A stretch of DNA of 64,000 nt, taken from assembly GCF_044383835.1 (NCBI RefSeq), contig NZ_JBISEP010000010.1:1-64000 (forward strand), given 5' to 3'. Shown here piece after piece: positions 36,690-45,272 of this stretch. Each line of letters begins with the position of its first letter. The first letter of the stretch is position 1. Source of the DNA: Paraliobacillus sp044383835 (GTDB lineage Bacteria > Bacillota > Bacilli > Bacillales > Amphibacillaceae). The notes beneath the pieces were generated by a model that was not told the origin of the DNA, searched no databases, and saw only the letters and a program-made list of their open reading frames with translations. The position numbers and the translations under genes were made by a program.

Positions 36690-36729
36690 CTGTTACATGG
36701 ATAAAATGAACCCATGTAACAGTTTTTTT
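36690..36729 (+). terminator. Terminator of citZ-icd
   Basis: Perfect 11-bp stem CTGTTACATGG / CCATGTAACAG (36690-36700, 36712-36722) followed by seven T. Confidence 0.93.
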
Positions 36730-36880
36730 ATGAAATAAACAGTTGAATATAAATGCAATGTAAATTCTGTAAAGTATTTTTTACAATGATATTAGCGACT
36801 TTATCCGATTACTGTATTCACTTTATTCATGCTTCATTGTATGATAAAAAGAAAGCTAGTTAGAAAAGAGGGAATAATAC

Positions 36881-37579
36881 ATGAACGAAAAGGTATTAAT
36901 AGTAGATGATGAAGATTCGATTGTAACTTTGCTACAATATAACATTGAAAAAGCAGGATTTCAGACGGATGTTGCTTATACAGGAAAAATCGGGTTAGAA
37001 AAAGCAATGTCAAATAAGTTTGATATAATTTTACTTGATTTGATGCTTCCAGAGCTAGATGGTACAGAAGTTTGTAAAAAATTAAGACAGAAGCAAATCG
37101 ACACACCAATCTTAATGCTAACAGCAAAGGACGATGAATTCGATAAAGTGTTAGGACTTGAACTGGGAGCGGATGATTATTTAACAAAACCATTTAGTCC
37201 TAAAGAGGTAGTGGCTCGCATTAAAGCAATATTACGTCGGACGAATAAAGAAGATAAAGACAGCCAAACACAAACAATTGAAATAGCAGCATTGACAATC
37301 TATCCTGAACAATATGAGGCAGTTGTTCATGGGAAATTATTAACCTTTACTCGAAAAGAGTTTGAATTACTACTATATTTAGCAAAACATAAAGGAAAAG
37401 TTTTATCCCGTGATCAATTATTAAGTGCTGTATGGAACTATGATTTTGCTGGTGATACCAGAATTGTAGATGTACATGTGAGCCACTTAAGAGATAAAAT
37501 TGAGCCTGATACGAAAAACCCTATTTACATAAAAACGATTCGAGGCCTTGGATACAAAATGGAGGAACCTTCTTCATGA
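36881..37579 (+). CDS. phoP: Phosphate-response regulator PhoP
   Basis: OmpR-family response regulator, 232 residues. Receiver domain with acidic pocket (VDDED), phosphoacceptor aspartate in IILLDLMLPELDG and the lysine in LTKPFSP; C-terminal winged helix ends DTRIVDVHVSHLRDKIEP and IRGLGYKME. It overlaps phoR by four bases. Placement after icd is that of phoP in Bacillus, supporting the phosphate-starvation assignment. Promoter not resolved; no clear pho box repeats seen upstream. Confidence 0.94.
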   Translation: MNEKVLIVDDEDSIVTLLQYNIEKAGFQTDVAYTGKIGLEKAMSNKFDIILLDLMLPELDGTEVCKKLRQKQIDTPILMLTAKDDEFDKVLGLELGADDYLTKPFSPKEVVARIKAILRRTNKEDKDSQTQTIEIAALTIYPEQYEAVVHGKLLTFTRKEFELLLYLAKHKGKVLSRDQLLSAVWNYDFAGDTRIVDVHVSHLRDKIEPDTKNPIYIKTIRGLGYKMEEPSS

Positions 37580-38964
37580 AACAGTCAGCATTAAAGCTTT
37601 TTTTAAGTTATGCCTTTGTCGTAGCACTTGTATTATTTGGAATGGGCTTTATTATTATACCGTTAGTGATGAACGATGAGAAATGGATTGTTTTATTAGT
37701 ATTACTTGGCGGGTTTATTATTTTTTTAATTATGATTCATCAAATTATTGATCGGTATATTAAACCAATACACTCTGCTGCTACAGTTGCAGAACAACTT
37801 GGTAAAGGTAAGTACCATGTTCGGGCTTATGAATCTTACTATGGTGATGTGGGAAACTTGGGAAATGCATTAAATGTGTTAGCGAGAAACCTTCAGGAAA
37901 TGACTGTGCAAGAAAAAATTCAAGGGAATCAACTGCGAACTGTTATTGATAACATGGAAAGTGCTGTTATGCTGATTGATGAACGAGGCTATGTTCATTT
38001 AGTGAATAGAAAGTTTCTTCAACTTTTCTCTAAATCTAGAAAAGATTATGTTGGTTTTTTATATTACAACGTGTTGGAACAAAAGTCTATTCATCGAGTT
38101 GTCCAAGAAGCTTTTTTATATGAAAAAAAAGTGAAAAATGCTTTTACAATAAAAATGGATATCGAAAAAAGATATATTGAAATTGTCAGTGCGCCAATTT
38201 TCAATGAATACAAAGCGCTAAAGGGTGCTGTATTAGTTTTTCATGATATTACGGACTTAAAGCGTTTAGAACAAACAAGAAAAGATTTTGTAGCAAATGT
38301 TTCGCATGAATTGAAAACACCGATAACATCAATAAAAGGTTTTGCAGAAACGTTATTGGATGATGATTCAAGTGATGTCATGATTCAAGAGAAATTCTTA
38401 AAGATTATCTACAAAGAAAGTGATCGGCTTCAAGCATTAGTTCATGATTTATTAGAGTTATCAAAGCTAGAAAAAGAAGAAATGCAATTAAATTACCGTC
38501 AAGTTCAGCTGACTGAAAATATTAAACAAGAAATTATTCCAATCATTCAGCATCAAGCTGACAAAAAAATGATTCAGTTTAATGTTGACCTTTCAGAAGG
38601 ATTAGTAATTGAAGGGGATCTTGATCGACTAAAACAAATTTTTATTAATTTGTTAAATAACGGTATTAATTATACACCTAAAGGTGGTACGGTCAATTTT
38701 GAAGTGAAAGAAGAGAATACAATGATCGTAATTGTAGTAAGAGATACTGGGATAGGTATACCAGAAGATAAGTTGAGTCGTATTTTTGAACGATTTTATC
38801 GTGTGGATAGAGATAGAAGCCGAAACACCGGTGGTACAGGATTAGGACTTGCTATTGTCAAGCATATTGTTGAAGCACATAAAGGGAAAATACAAGTAGA
38901 AAGTAAACTAGATCATGGAACAACTGTTACGATCGAACTTCCTAAATTAAAAGCAGTAAAGTAA
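37576..38964 (+). CDS. phoR: Sensor histidine kinase PhoR, short form without extracytoplasmic domain
   Basis: Membrane histidine kinase paired with PhoP. Two adjacent helices (about residues 8-31 and 38-57) are separated by only some six residues, so the extracytoplasmic sensor domain of B. subtilis PhoR (579 residues) is absent. Then come HAMP-like (58-110), PAS (about 118-230), HisKA with phosphoacceptor His244 in NVSHELKTPIT, and HATPase with LLNNGINYTPKG, DTGIGIPEDK and GTGLGLAIV. 462 residues. It overlaps phoP by four bases. Sensing must be intramembrane, cytoplasmic or through a partner. Confidence 0.93.
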   Translation: MKQSALKLFLSYAFVVALVLFGMGFIIIPLVMNDEKWIVLLVLLGGFIIFLIMIHQIIDRYIKPIHSAATVAEQLGKGKYHVRAYESYYGDVGNLGNALNVLARNLQEMTVQEKIQGNQLRTVIDNMESAVMLIDERGYVHLVNRKFLQLFSKSRKDYVGFLYYNVLEQKSIHRVVQEAFLYEKKVKNAFTIKMDIEKRYIEIVSAPIFNEYKALKGAVLVFHDITDLKRLEQTRKDFVANVSHELKTPITSIKGFAETLLDDDSSDVMIQEKFLKIIYKESDRLQALVHDLLELSKLEKEEMQLNYRQVQLTENIKQEIIPIIQHQADKKMIQFNVDLSEGLVIEGDLDRLKQIFINLLNNGINYTPKGGTVNFEVKEENTMIVIVVRDTGIGIPEDKLSRIFERFYRVDRDRSRNTGGTGLGLAIVKHIVEAHKGKIQVESKLDHGTTVTIELPKLKAVK

Positions 38965-39020
38965 AAGAAGAAATTAATATTTCTTTATTAAAATAGTTAT
39001 TATATTCGGAATAAATTCTT

Positions 39021-39064
39021 ACCTCACCTATACGAAGTTTGTTCATTCGGGGGTGAGGTTTTTT
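39021..39064 (+). terminator. Terminator of phoPR
   Basis: ACCTCACC (39021-39028) pairs with GGTGAGGT (39052-39059) and is followed by a T run to 39064. Confidence 0.8.
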
Positions 39065-39145
39065 CTATTTTTCGTTAAACATGATAGAATAATAAAGACT
39101 ATTCATTCGTTTACATACGATCAACTTGAAAAGGAGTTTATTATA

Positions 39146-41782
39146 ATGCGTAATAAATTAGTTTTAATTGATGGAAATAGCATTCTTTATCGTGCGTTCT
39201 TTGCTTTACCTCTTTTAAATAATGATAAAGGGGTCTACACAAACGCAGTATACGGTTTTACAACTATGTTAATGAAAATTTTGGAAGATGAAAATCCAAC
39301 ACATATCCTTGTTGCATTTGATGCGGGAAAAACTACTTTTCGCCATGAAACATATAAGGACTATAAAGGGGGAAGGCAGAAAACACCATCAGAATTAGCT
39401 GAACAATTCCCACTTGTAAAACAACTGTTAGAAGCTAGTTCTATTAAACATTATGAATTGGAGAATTATGAAGCGGACGATATTATTGGTACGTTGGCTA
39501 AAGTAGGAGAGGCGAATGACTTTGATATTCGTGTTATCTCAGGAGATAAGGACTTGTTACAGCTTGTTTCTGACAAGACACAAGTACAATTAACTAAAAA
39601 AGGTCTGAGTGACATAGATGCATATACACCCACTTTTATGATGGAAAAAATGGAAGTATCTCCTGATCAAATTATTGATATGAAAGCTCTAATGGGGGAT
39701 AGCTCAGATAACATTCCTGGCGTGCCGGGTATAGGGCAAAAAACTGCAGTGAAGTTATTGAAACAGTTTGCTACATTAGAAAATGTGTTTGACCATGTCG
39801 ATGAAGTGAGCGGAAAGAAATTAAAAGAAAAATTAGAGAATCATCAAGACGATGCAATAATGAGTAAACAATTAGTTACAATCAATTGCCATTCGCCGAT
39901 CGAACTCGAATTGGATGATACACTGTATCCTGGGTATGACCCTGAAAAGTTAAGTGAATTTTTTAAAGGTTTAGGATTTCAATCTTTGTTAACAAGAATT
40001 TCTGGAACTACAAACGCAAATGAAAATACGCTAGCCCAATTAGACGATATAGAAGTTGAAATAATGGAGCAAATCTCTGATAGTATATTCAGTGGAACGG
40101 TTGCATTAACAGTAGAAATGTTAGCGGATAATTATCATGTAGCACCGATTGAGGGGTTCGGCATTACAAATCAGGATAAAACATATTTTATTCCTACAGA
40201 TGTAGCATTAAGATCATCTATATTTAAACAATGGGCCGAGGATCCTTCCAAGAAAAAATGGGTCTTTGATGCAAAAAAAGTAACGGTTGCATTGCAACGT
40301 GAATCAATTGATATTAGAGGAATCGTTTTTGACTTATTATTAGCTTCGTATTTGATTAACCCTTCTGAAAATCATCATGATATTCCTGCAATTAGTAACA
40401 GAAGAGGTTATAATCAAGTTTTGTATGATGAAGAGGTCTATGGTAAAGGCGCAAAACAAAAACTTCCAAATCAAGAACAATTAGCAGATCATGTAGGAAG
40501 AAAAACATCCATGTTATTTACTTTAAAAGCTGAAGTAGAAAAAGAATTAGAGGAAAACCAGCAATTAGAATTATTGTATGAATTAGAGCTACCACTTGCA
40601 TTAATTTTAGGTAGAATGGAAGCTTTAGGTGTTTCTATTGATAGAGCACAATTAGAGACAATGAAAGATGAATTAAAAATACGTTTGGATAAAATTGAAG
40701 AAGAAGTGCATGAGTTGGCAGGAGAAACATTTAATTTGAATTCGCCAAAACAACTAGGTCCCATTTTGTTTGAAAAATTAGAGCTACCAGTAATTAAGAA
40801 GACTAAAACAGGCTATTCTACTTCTGCTGATGTATTGGAACAATTACAAGAAAAGCATCCGATCATCCCGAAATTACTATTGTATCGTCAATTAGGAAAG
40901 CTGCAATCTACTTATATTGAAGGCTTATTAAAAGTTATTCATGAAGATGGAAAGATTCATACACGATTTAATCAAGCGTTAACACAAACAGGCCGATTAA
41001 GCTCAACAGATCCCAACATGCAAAACATACCAATACGTTTAGAGGAAGGAAAAAAAATAAGAAAAGCTTTTATTCCATCTAAAGATAATTGGGTTATCTT
41101 TGCTGCGGACTATTCTCAAATTGAGTTACGTGTGTTAGCAGACATTGCTAAAGATGAAAAATTACTGCAAGCATTTAAAGACGATATGGATATTCATACA
41201 CGGACAGCAATGGATGTCTTTCATGTCACAGCTGACCAAGTGGATAGTAACATGCGACGACAAGCAAAAGCAGTAAACTTTGGTATTGTTTATGGTATTA
41301 GTGATTATGGATTGTCACAAAACCTTGGAATCACAAGAAAAGAAGCAAAGGCATTTATTGATCGATATTTCGAAAGCTATCCTGGTGTGAAAACGTACAT
41401 GGATGATACTGTTAGGGAAGCGAAACAAAATGGCTTTGTAACTACAATCATGCACCGTAGACGTTATCTTCCTGATATAACGAGTCGAAATTTTAATATA
41501 CGCAGTTTTGCAGAACGGACAGCGATGAATACACCTATTCAAGGTAGTGCAGCAGACATTATTAAAAAAGCAATGATTGATTTGGAGCATGCCTTAGAAA
41601 GAGAAGGACTGCAGGCTCGTATGCTATTGCAAGTACACGATGAACTAATTCTTGAAGCACCTGATGAAGAAATAGAAGTATTAAAGCAATTAGTACCAAA
41701 AATAATGGAAGAAACAGTATCACTATCTGTTCCATTGAAAGTAGATTACACTTATGGAACAACATGGTTTGATGCGAAATAA
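39146..41782 (+). CDS. polA: DNA polymerase I
   Basis: Repair and Okazaki-processing polymerase, 878 residues. N-terminal 5'-3' flap nuclease (about 1-300, LIDGNSILYRAFFALP, DKDLLQLV), a degenerate 3'-5' exonuclease domain lacking the DEDD metal residues as in Bacillus, and a full family-A polymerase with DYSQIELRVLA, RRQAKAVNFGIVYG and QVHDELILE. ATG 39146 with AAAAGGAG upstream is the real start; the longer frame covers the phoPR terminator. Forms an operon with mutM, ytaF and coaE. Confidence 0.97.
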   Translation: MRNKLVLIDGNSILYRAFFALPLLNNDKGVYTNAVYGFTTMLMKILEDENPTHILVAFDAGKTTFRHETYKDYKGGRQKTPSELAEQFPLVKQLLEASSIKHYELENYEADDIIGTLAKVGEANDFDIRVISGDKDLLQLVSDKTQVQLTKKGLSDIDAYTPTFMMEKMEVSPDQIIDMKALMGDSSDNIPGVPGIGQKTAVKLLKQFATLENVFDHVDEVSGKKLKEKLENHQDDAIMSKQLVTINCHSPIELELDDTLYPGYDPEKLSEFFKGLGFQSLLTRISGTTNANENTLAQLDDIEVEIMEQISDSIFSGTVALTVEMLADNYHVAPIEGFGITNQDKTYFIPTDVALRSSIFKQWAEDPSKKKWVFDAKKVTVALQRESIDIRGIVFDLLLASYLINPSENHHDIPAISNRRGYNQVLYDEEVYGKGAKQKLPNQEQLADHVGRKTSMLFTLKAEVEKELEENQQLELLYELELPLALILGRMEALGVSIDRAQLETMKDELKIRLDKIEEEVHELAGETFNLNSPKQLGPILFEKLELPVIKKTKTGYSTSADVLEQLQEKHPIIPKLLLYRQLGKLQSTYIEGLLKVIHEDGKIHTRFNQALTQTGRLSSTDPNMQNIPIRLEEGKKIRKAFIPSKDNWVIFAADYSQIELRVLADIAKDEKLLQAFKDDMDIHTRTAMDVFHVTADQVDSNMRRQAKAVNFGIVYGISDYGLSQNLGITRKEAKAFIDRYFESYPGVKTYMDDTVREAKQNGFVTTIMHRRRYLPDITSRNFNIRSFAERTAMNTPIQGSAADIIKKAMIDLEHALEREGLQARMLLQVHDELILEAPDEEIEVLKQLVPKIMEETVSLSVPLKVDYTYGTTWFDAK

Positions 41783-41797
41783 GAAAGAGGATTCGAT

Positions 41798-42634
41798 ATG
41801 CCAGAATTACCTGAAGTAGAAACAATCAGAAAAACATTAAAAGAGCTAGTAGTCGGTGAAACCATTCAACAGGCAACAGTGACTTGGCCTAAAATAATTA
41901 AGCATCCGGATGATGTACAGCGATTTACTGAGTTAATAAAGGGTGAGTATATTAATGATATTCGTCGCAAAGGTAAATTCTTATTATTTGAATTAACCAA
42001 TTATACACTTGTTTCTCATCTAAGAATGGAAGGGAAGTATGGTGTGTTTAAACCACATGAGGAAACAAATAAACATGTTCATGTTGTGTTTGACTTTGAA
42101 AGTGGAAAACAATTACGTTATCAAGATGTTCGGAAATTTGGTACGATGCATTTGTTTCCTAAAGAGGAAGCAGAGGATCAGAAGCCTTTAAGCCAACTAG
42201 GACCTGATCCATTTGAAGAGACATATGCAATGGAAAACATTATTCCAGTCATTCAAAAGAGTGGTCGAGTAATAAAAAATATATTGCTAGATCAACAAGT
42301 AATTGCAGGATTAGGAAATATATATGTAGATGAAACTTTATATAGAGCGAAAATACACCCATTACGTAAAGGGAACTCACTTACTGACTTGGAATTGAAA
42401 AGCATTTTGAAAGAGGCAAAACAAACTTTAAAAGAAGCAATGGAACAAGGTGGAACAACGATACGATCTTATATCAATAGTCAAGGTCAAATTGGTATGT
42501 TTCAACAGCAATTGTTTGCCTACGGTCAAGAAGATACGCCTTGTAAACGCTGTGGATATCCTATTAGCAAAATGAAAGTTTCTAATCGAGGTACACATGT
42601 TTGTGAAGTTTGCCAAAGGTTTCCTAATAGTTAA
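41798..42634 (+). CDS. mutM: Formamidopyrimidine-DNA glycosylase
   Basis: Base-excision repair enzyme removing 8-oxoguanine with AP-lyase activity. The catalytic proline is exposed by the start MPELPEVETIRKTL; the H2TH region GLGNIYVDETL and a C-terminal C4 zinc finger (CKRCG, CEVCQ) are intact. 278 residues, normal. It follows polA by 15 bases with GAAAGAGG, a sensible DNA-repair pairing. Confidence 0.97.
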   Translation: MPELPEVETIRKTLKELVVGETIQQATVTWPKIIKHPDDVQRFTELIKGEYINDIRRKGKFLLFELTNYTLVSHLRMEGKYGVFKPHEETNKHVHVVFDFESGKQLRYQDVRKFGTMHLFPKEEAEDQKPLSQLGPDPFEETYAMENIIPVIQKSGRVIKNILLDQQVIAGLGNIYVDETLYRAKIHPLRKGNSLTDLELKSILKEAKQTLKEAMEQGGTTIRSYINSQGQIGMFQQQLFAYGQEDTPCKRCGYPISKMKVSNRGTHVCEVCQRFPNS

Positions 42635-42663
42635 CTAGGAGCAAATGATTTGATGCACGCCCA

Positions 42664-42720
42664 AATACTCCTTCCATATACTATTCATATAGTATAGTTG
42701 TAAAGTTAGGAAGGGGTATT
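42664..42720 (+). promoter_or_regulatory. Ribosome-site-masking stem in front of ytaF, with internal sigma-E-like -10
   Basis: AATACTCCTTCC (42664-42675) pairs over 12 bp (one G-U) with GGAAGGGGTATT (42709-42720), which includes the ytaF ribosome site. Within the loop, CATATAGT (42686-42693) resembles the sigma-E -10 CATACANT, with AAATACT 16 bases upstream as a weak -35. Transcripts starting there would lack the masking arm. Confidence 0.45.
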
Positions 42721-42725
42721 TGTTA

Positions 42726-43358
42726 ATGACACCGATACTTATGATGCTATTGCTTACTTTTGCAGTGAGCGTGGATAGTTTTTCTGTTGCTTTAACATAT
42801 GGCTTGCGGGATGTTTGGCTTTCTGTACGCTCCATTATTATTATTGGCGTGATTTCTGCCACTGTATTTTTCATTGCTATGCTCATAGGTAATGCTATTG
42901 CAATTTTTATAACACCGATTGCTGCAAATATAATTGGTGGTCTATTATTAATTTGTATAGGTATTTGGGTATTAACTTCCGTATGTAAATCAAATGATTC
43001 ACAAGCTAATAAAACGCGAATAGAATGGAAAATTGAAATAAAATCACTCGGTCTAGTTATTCAAATTCTTAAAAAGCCTTTGTTAGCTGATATGGATAAA
43101 TCCGGTAACATCACTGGGATGGAGGTAATCCTTTTAGGTATCGCATTGTCGCTAGATTCTTTCGCAGCCGGAACGGGATCTGCTTTAGTCGGTTTGCCAA
43201 TTATACTTTCAGCAATAAGTGTTGGTTTAGCTACAAGTACATTTCTATTTTTAGGGTTGCAAGCTGGAAAGAAACTGGCGAACTACAAGGCGTTTACACG
43301 TTTAAATATATTACCAGGAATTCTTTTAATTTTAATTGGAATTATAAAGATGGTGTAA
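42726..43358 (+). CDS. ytaF: Sporulation membrane protein YtaF (MntP-like)
   Basis: Polytopic membrane protein (210 residues) with about six helices and paired acidic motifs in the membrane: FAVSVDSFSVALTYGLRD and ALSLDSFAAGTGSALVG, the repeat structure of MntP/YtaF proteins. Manganese efflux is the function of related MntP, but ytaF itself is known as a sporulation gene and the substrate is unproven. ATG 42726 fits the GGAAGGGG site; TTG 42720 is an alternative. It lies between mutM and coaE as in B. subtilis. Confidence 0.88.
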   Translation: MTPILMMLLLTFAVSVDSFSVALTYGLRDVWLSVRSIIIIGVISATVFFIAMLIGNAIAIFITPIAANIIGGLLLICIGIWVLTSVCKSNDSQANKTRIEWKIEIKSLGLVIQILKKPLLADMDKSGNITGMEVILLGIALSLDSFAAGTGSALVGLPIILSAISVGLATSTFLFLGLQAGKKLANYKAFTRLNILPGILLILIGIIKMV

Positions 43359-43385
43359 GGATATGAGAAAGGGTGGACGAGTAAT

Positions 43386-43979
43386 ATGACAAGAATAATA
43401 GGACTGACAGGAGGAATTGCAACAGGAAAAAGCACCGTTTCAAATTTTTTTAAGAAAAATGGTATACCAGTTATAGATGCAGATGGCATTGCTAAAGAAG
43501 TAGTAGAACCTAACCAAGAAGCGTACAGACAAATTATCAGTGCTTTTGGAACGTCCATCCTACAACAAAATGGTCAGTTAGATCGACGTAAACTCGGAAA
43601 TATTGTATTTACTAATGAGAATAAAAGACAGCAATTAAACAGCATTGTTCATCCTCAAGTGAAAAAGGTCATGTTAGCCAGACGTGACCAGTTGATTAAT
43701 GAAGAACATCCAGTGATTGTTTTAGACATTCCTTTGTTATTTGAAAGTCAGTTAGAGAATTTAGTCGATCTTGTGGTTGTCGTGTATTCGCACGCTGAGG
43801 TTCAGTTAGAAAGATTAATGCATAGAAATCAATTAACAAAAGAAGAGGCATCCAACCGAATTCAATCACAACTCCCTATCACTCAAAAAGCCAAAGCTGC
43901 GAATATTGTCATTGATAACAATGGATCAATAGCGGACACTCAAAAGCAATGTAGAGAGCTTTTGGATAAATTCGTTTAG
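43386..43979 (+). CDS. coaE: Dephospho-CoA kinase
   Basis: Last step of coenzyme A synthesis, phosphorylating the ribose 3'-OH of dephospho-CoA. 197-residue P-loop kinase: GLTGGIATGKSTVSNFFKK at the N-terminus, DADGIAKEVV, and the CoA-domain segment VLDIPLLFES. Normal length. Final gene of the polA-mutM-ytaF-coaE string. No obvious terminator follows; the gap to speD is AT-rich. Confidence 0.96.
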   Translation: MTRIIGLTGGIATGKSTVSNFFKKNGIPVIDADGIAKEVVEPNQEAYRQIISAFGTSILQQNGQLDRRKLGNIVFTNENKRQQLNSIVHPQVKKVMLARRDQLINEEHPVIVLDIPLLFESQLENLVDLVVVVYSHAEVQLERLMHRNQLTKEEASNRIQSQLPITQKAKAANIVIDNNGSIADTQKQCRELLDKFV

Positions 43980-44090
43980 CTACACATAAATATTATTTGA
44001 CTGGTCATAATAAAAAAGATGAATGCTATATTTACATAGTATGTGATTAATGAAGTAGCGCTATATCCATAGTATTTTCACAAAAAAATC

Positions 44091-44119
44091 TTGCCAAAAA
44101 TAAAAAAACCATATATACT
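44091..44119 (+). promoter_or_regulatory. Promoter of speD
   Basis: TTGCCA (44091-44096) and TATACT (44114-44119) with a 17-base spacer. It would give a leader of about 158 nt before the speD start. Confidence 0.6.
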
Positions 44120-44219
44120 TTTTTTGCACAAGTAATGAAAAATATTTAACTACTTGTAGTATACTTTTGATGCGTTATACGAATGGTTGCTTAAAGGGTT
44201 AGAATATCTTTGGACTAAC

Positions 44220-44278
44220 TTTCCCCCGTGGCAACACATGCATGTTTATTTGAAATGAAATAAGATGTAAGGGGGAGA
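44220..44278 (+). promoter_or_regulatory. Candidate RNA switch masking the speD ribosome site
   Basis: TTTCCCCC (44220-44227) can pair with GGGGGAGA (44271-44278), which is the speD Shine-Dalgarno, closing a 43-base loop that contains CGTGGCAACACATG. In a long AT-rich leader such a C/G block is conspicuous and suggests translational control, perhaps by polyamines or SAM. No known riboswitch class is recognised. Confidence 0.4.
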
Positions 44279-44283
44279 TTCAG

Positions 44284-44661
44284 TTGGATACAATGGGAAG
44301 ACACGTTATTGCTGAAATGTGGGATTGTAATATAGATACGTTAAATGACATGGGGCAAATTGAACGAATTTTTGTTAATGCGGCGCTAAAGGCGGGTGCA
44401 GAGATTCGCGAAGTAGCTTTTCATAAATTTGCGCCTCAAGGGGTGAGTGGGGTAGTTATTATTTCGGAATCTCATCTAACGATTCACAGTTTTCCTGAGC
44501 ATGGTTATGCAAGTATAGACGTCTATACATGTGGTGATATTATTGATCCAAATGTTGCTTGTGACTATATATCTGAAGCACTAGAATCAAAAAAATGCGA
44601 AAGAGCTGAAGTACCTCGAGGTATGGGAACCATTTCTGTACCGAAACATCGTGCACTTTAA
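44284..44661 (+). CDS. speD: S-adenosylmethionine decarboxylase proenzyme
   Basis: Makes decarboxylated SAM, the aminopropyl donor for spermidine. 125-residue class-1b form. The self-cleavage site that generates the pyruvoyl group is Ser63 in IISESHLTIHSFPEHG. The protein begins MDTMGRHVIAEMWDC as in Bacillus. Start codon TTG, six bases after GGGGGAG. In B. subtilis gapB lies between coaE and speD; it is missing here. The likely consumer in this window is the membrane aminopropyltransferase of the PspA cluster. Confidence 0.97.
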   Translation: MDTMGRHVIAEMWDCNIDTLNDMGQIERIFVNAALKAGAEIREVAFHKFAPQGVSGVVIISESHLTIHSFPEHGYASIDVYTCGDIIDPNVACDYISEALESKKCERAEVPRGMGTISVPKHRAL

Positions 44662-44682
44662 CATAAATGAACAAACAAATGA

Positions 44683-44722
44683 AGTTCCTTTTCAAGATTG
44701 TTGCAGAAAAAGGAGCTTTTGT
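44683..44722 (+). terminator. Terminator of speD
   Basis: AGTTCCTTTT (44683-44692) pairs with AAAAGGAGCT (44707-44717 region, one G-U) followed by TTTTGTT. Confidence 0.65.
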
Positions 44723-44851
44723 TATAAAATAAACCTATTATATCTCTCATAACGAAATGGAAAATTAAAAAATAAATTCTTGTGACATCGTTTTCTTTAA
44801 TGAAACATGTTACACTTATACTAGCTATATATAATGATAGAGGTGCATAAC

Positions 44852-45241
44852 ATGGGGTTGAGAGAATCATTTGAGAAGTTATTTAACAACCATTCAGAAA
44901 CGAGAGAACAACATTGGGACAAGCAACTTCAAACACATTATTTTAAAACAACAAAGGATAAAGCGTTTCATACCATTGAAACATACTTTCGCAACAGATC
45001 AGGTTGTGATATTATAGCAACATCAAAAGAACACGGTGAAGTCAGTATTAATTTAAAAGGAAAAAGAAAAGCATTTATTATTATAACTGTAATTATGGTA
45101 AAACCATTTCAGACTGCAGTTGATTTTTCTGTTACTACAGAATCAACGATCCCGTTTGATCTAGGTTACAGCCATAATTTAATTCCTAAATTATACAATG
45201 AATTAAAAAAAGAATTGCCATATATTGAAAGTGTTAAATAA
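44852..45241 (+). CDS. Conserved small cytosolic protein, unknown
   Basis: A 129-residue soluble protein starting MGLRESFEKLFNNHSE, with GAGGTG six bases before ATG 44852 (an upstream in-frame ATG would add six residues). It contains a central beta-rich core: CDIIATSKEHGEVSINLKG, RKAFIIITVIMVKPFQ, AVDFSVTT. No signal peptide, no clear membrane helix and no catalytic motif. Proteins like this are labelled only as cytosolic proteins in related Bacillaceae between speD and nrdR. No function assigned. Confidence 0.8.
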   Translation: MGLRESFEKLFNNHSETREQHWDKQLQTHYFKTTKDKAFHTIETYFRNRSGCDIIATSKEHGEVSINLKGKRKAFIIITVIMVKPFQTAVDFSVTTESTIPFDLGYSHNLIPKLYNELKKELPYIESVK

Positions 45242-45272
45242 TTTTAAGTAATATAGAATAGGATGGGTTATC

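Noticed and set aside
39053..39145. 31-residue N-terminal extension of polA
   Set aside because: It starts within the phoPR terminator and has no ribosome site, while AAAAGGAG precedes ATG 39146.
42640..42725. yybP-ykoY manganese riboswitch ahead of the MntP-like ytaF
   Set aside because: The leader is under 90 bases and lacks the two conserved loops of that class; only a simple ribosome-site-masking stem is visible.
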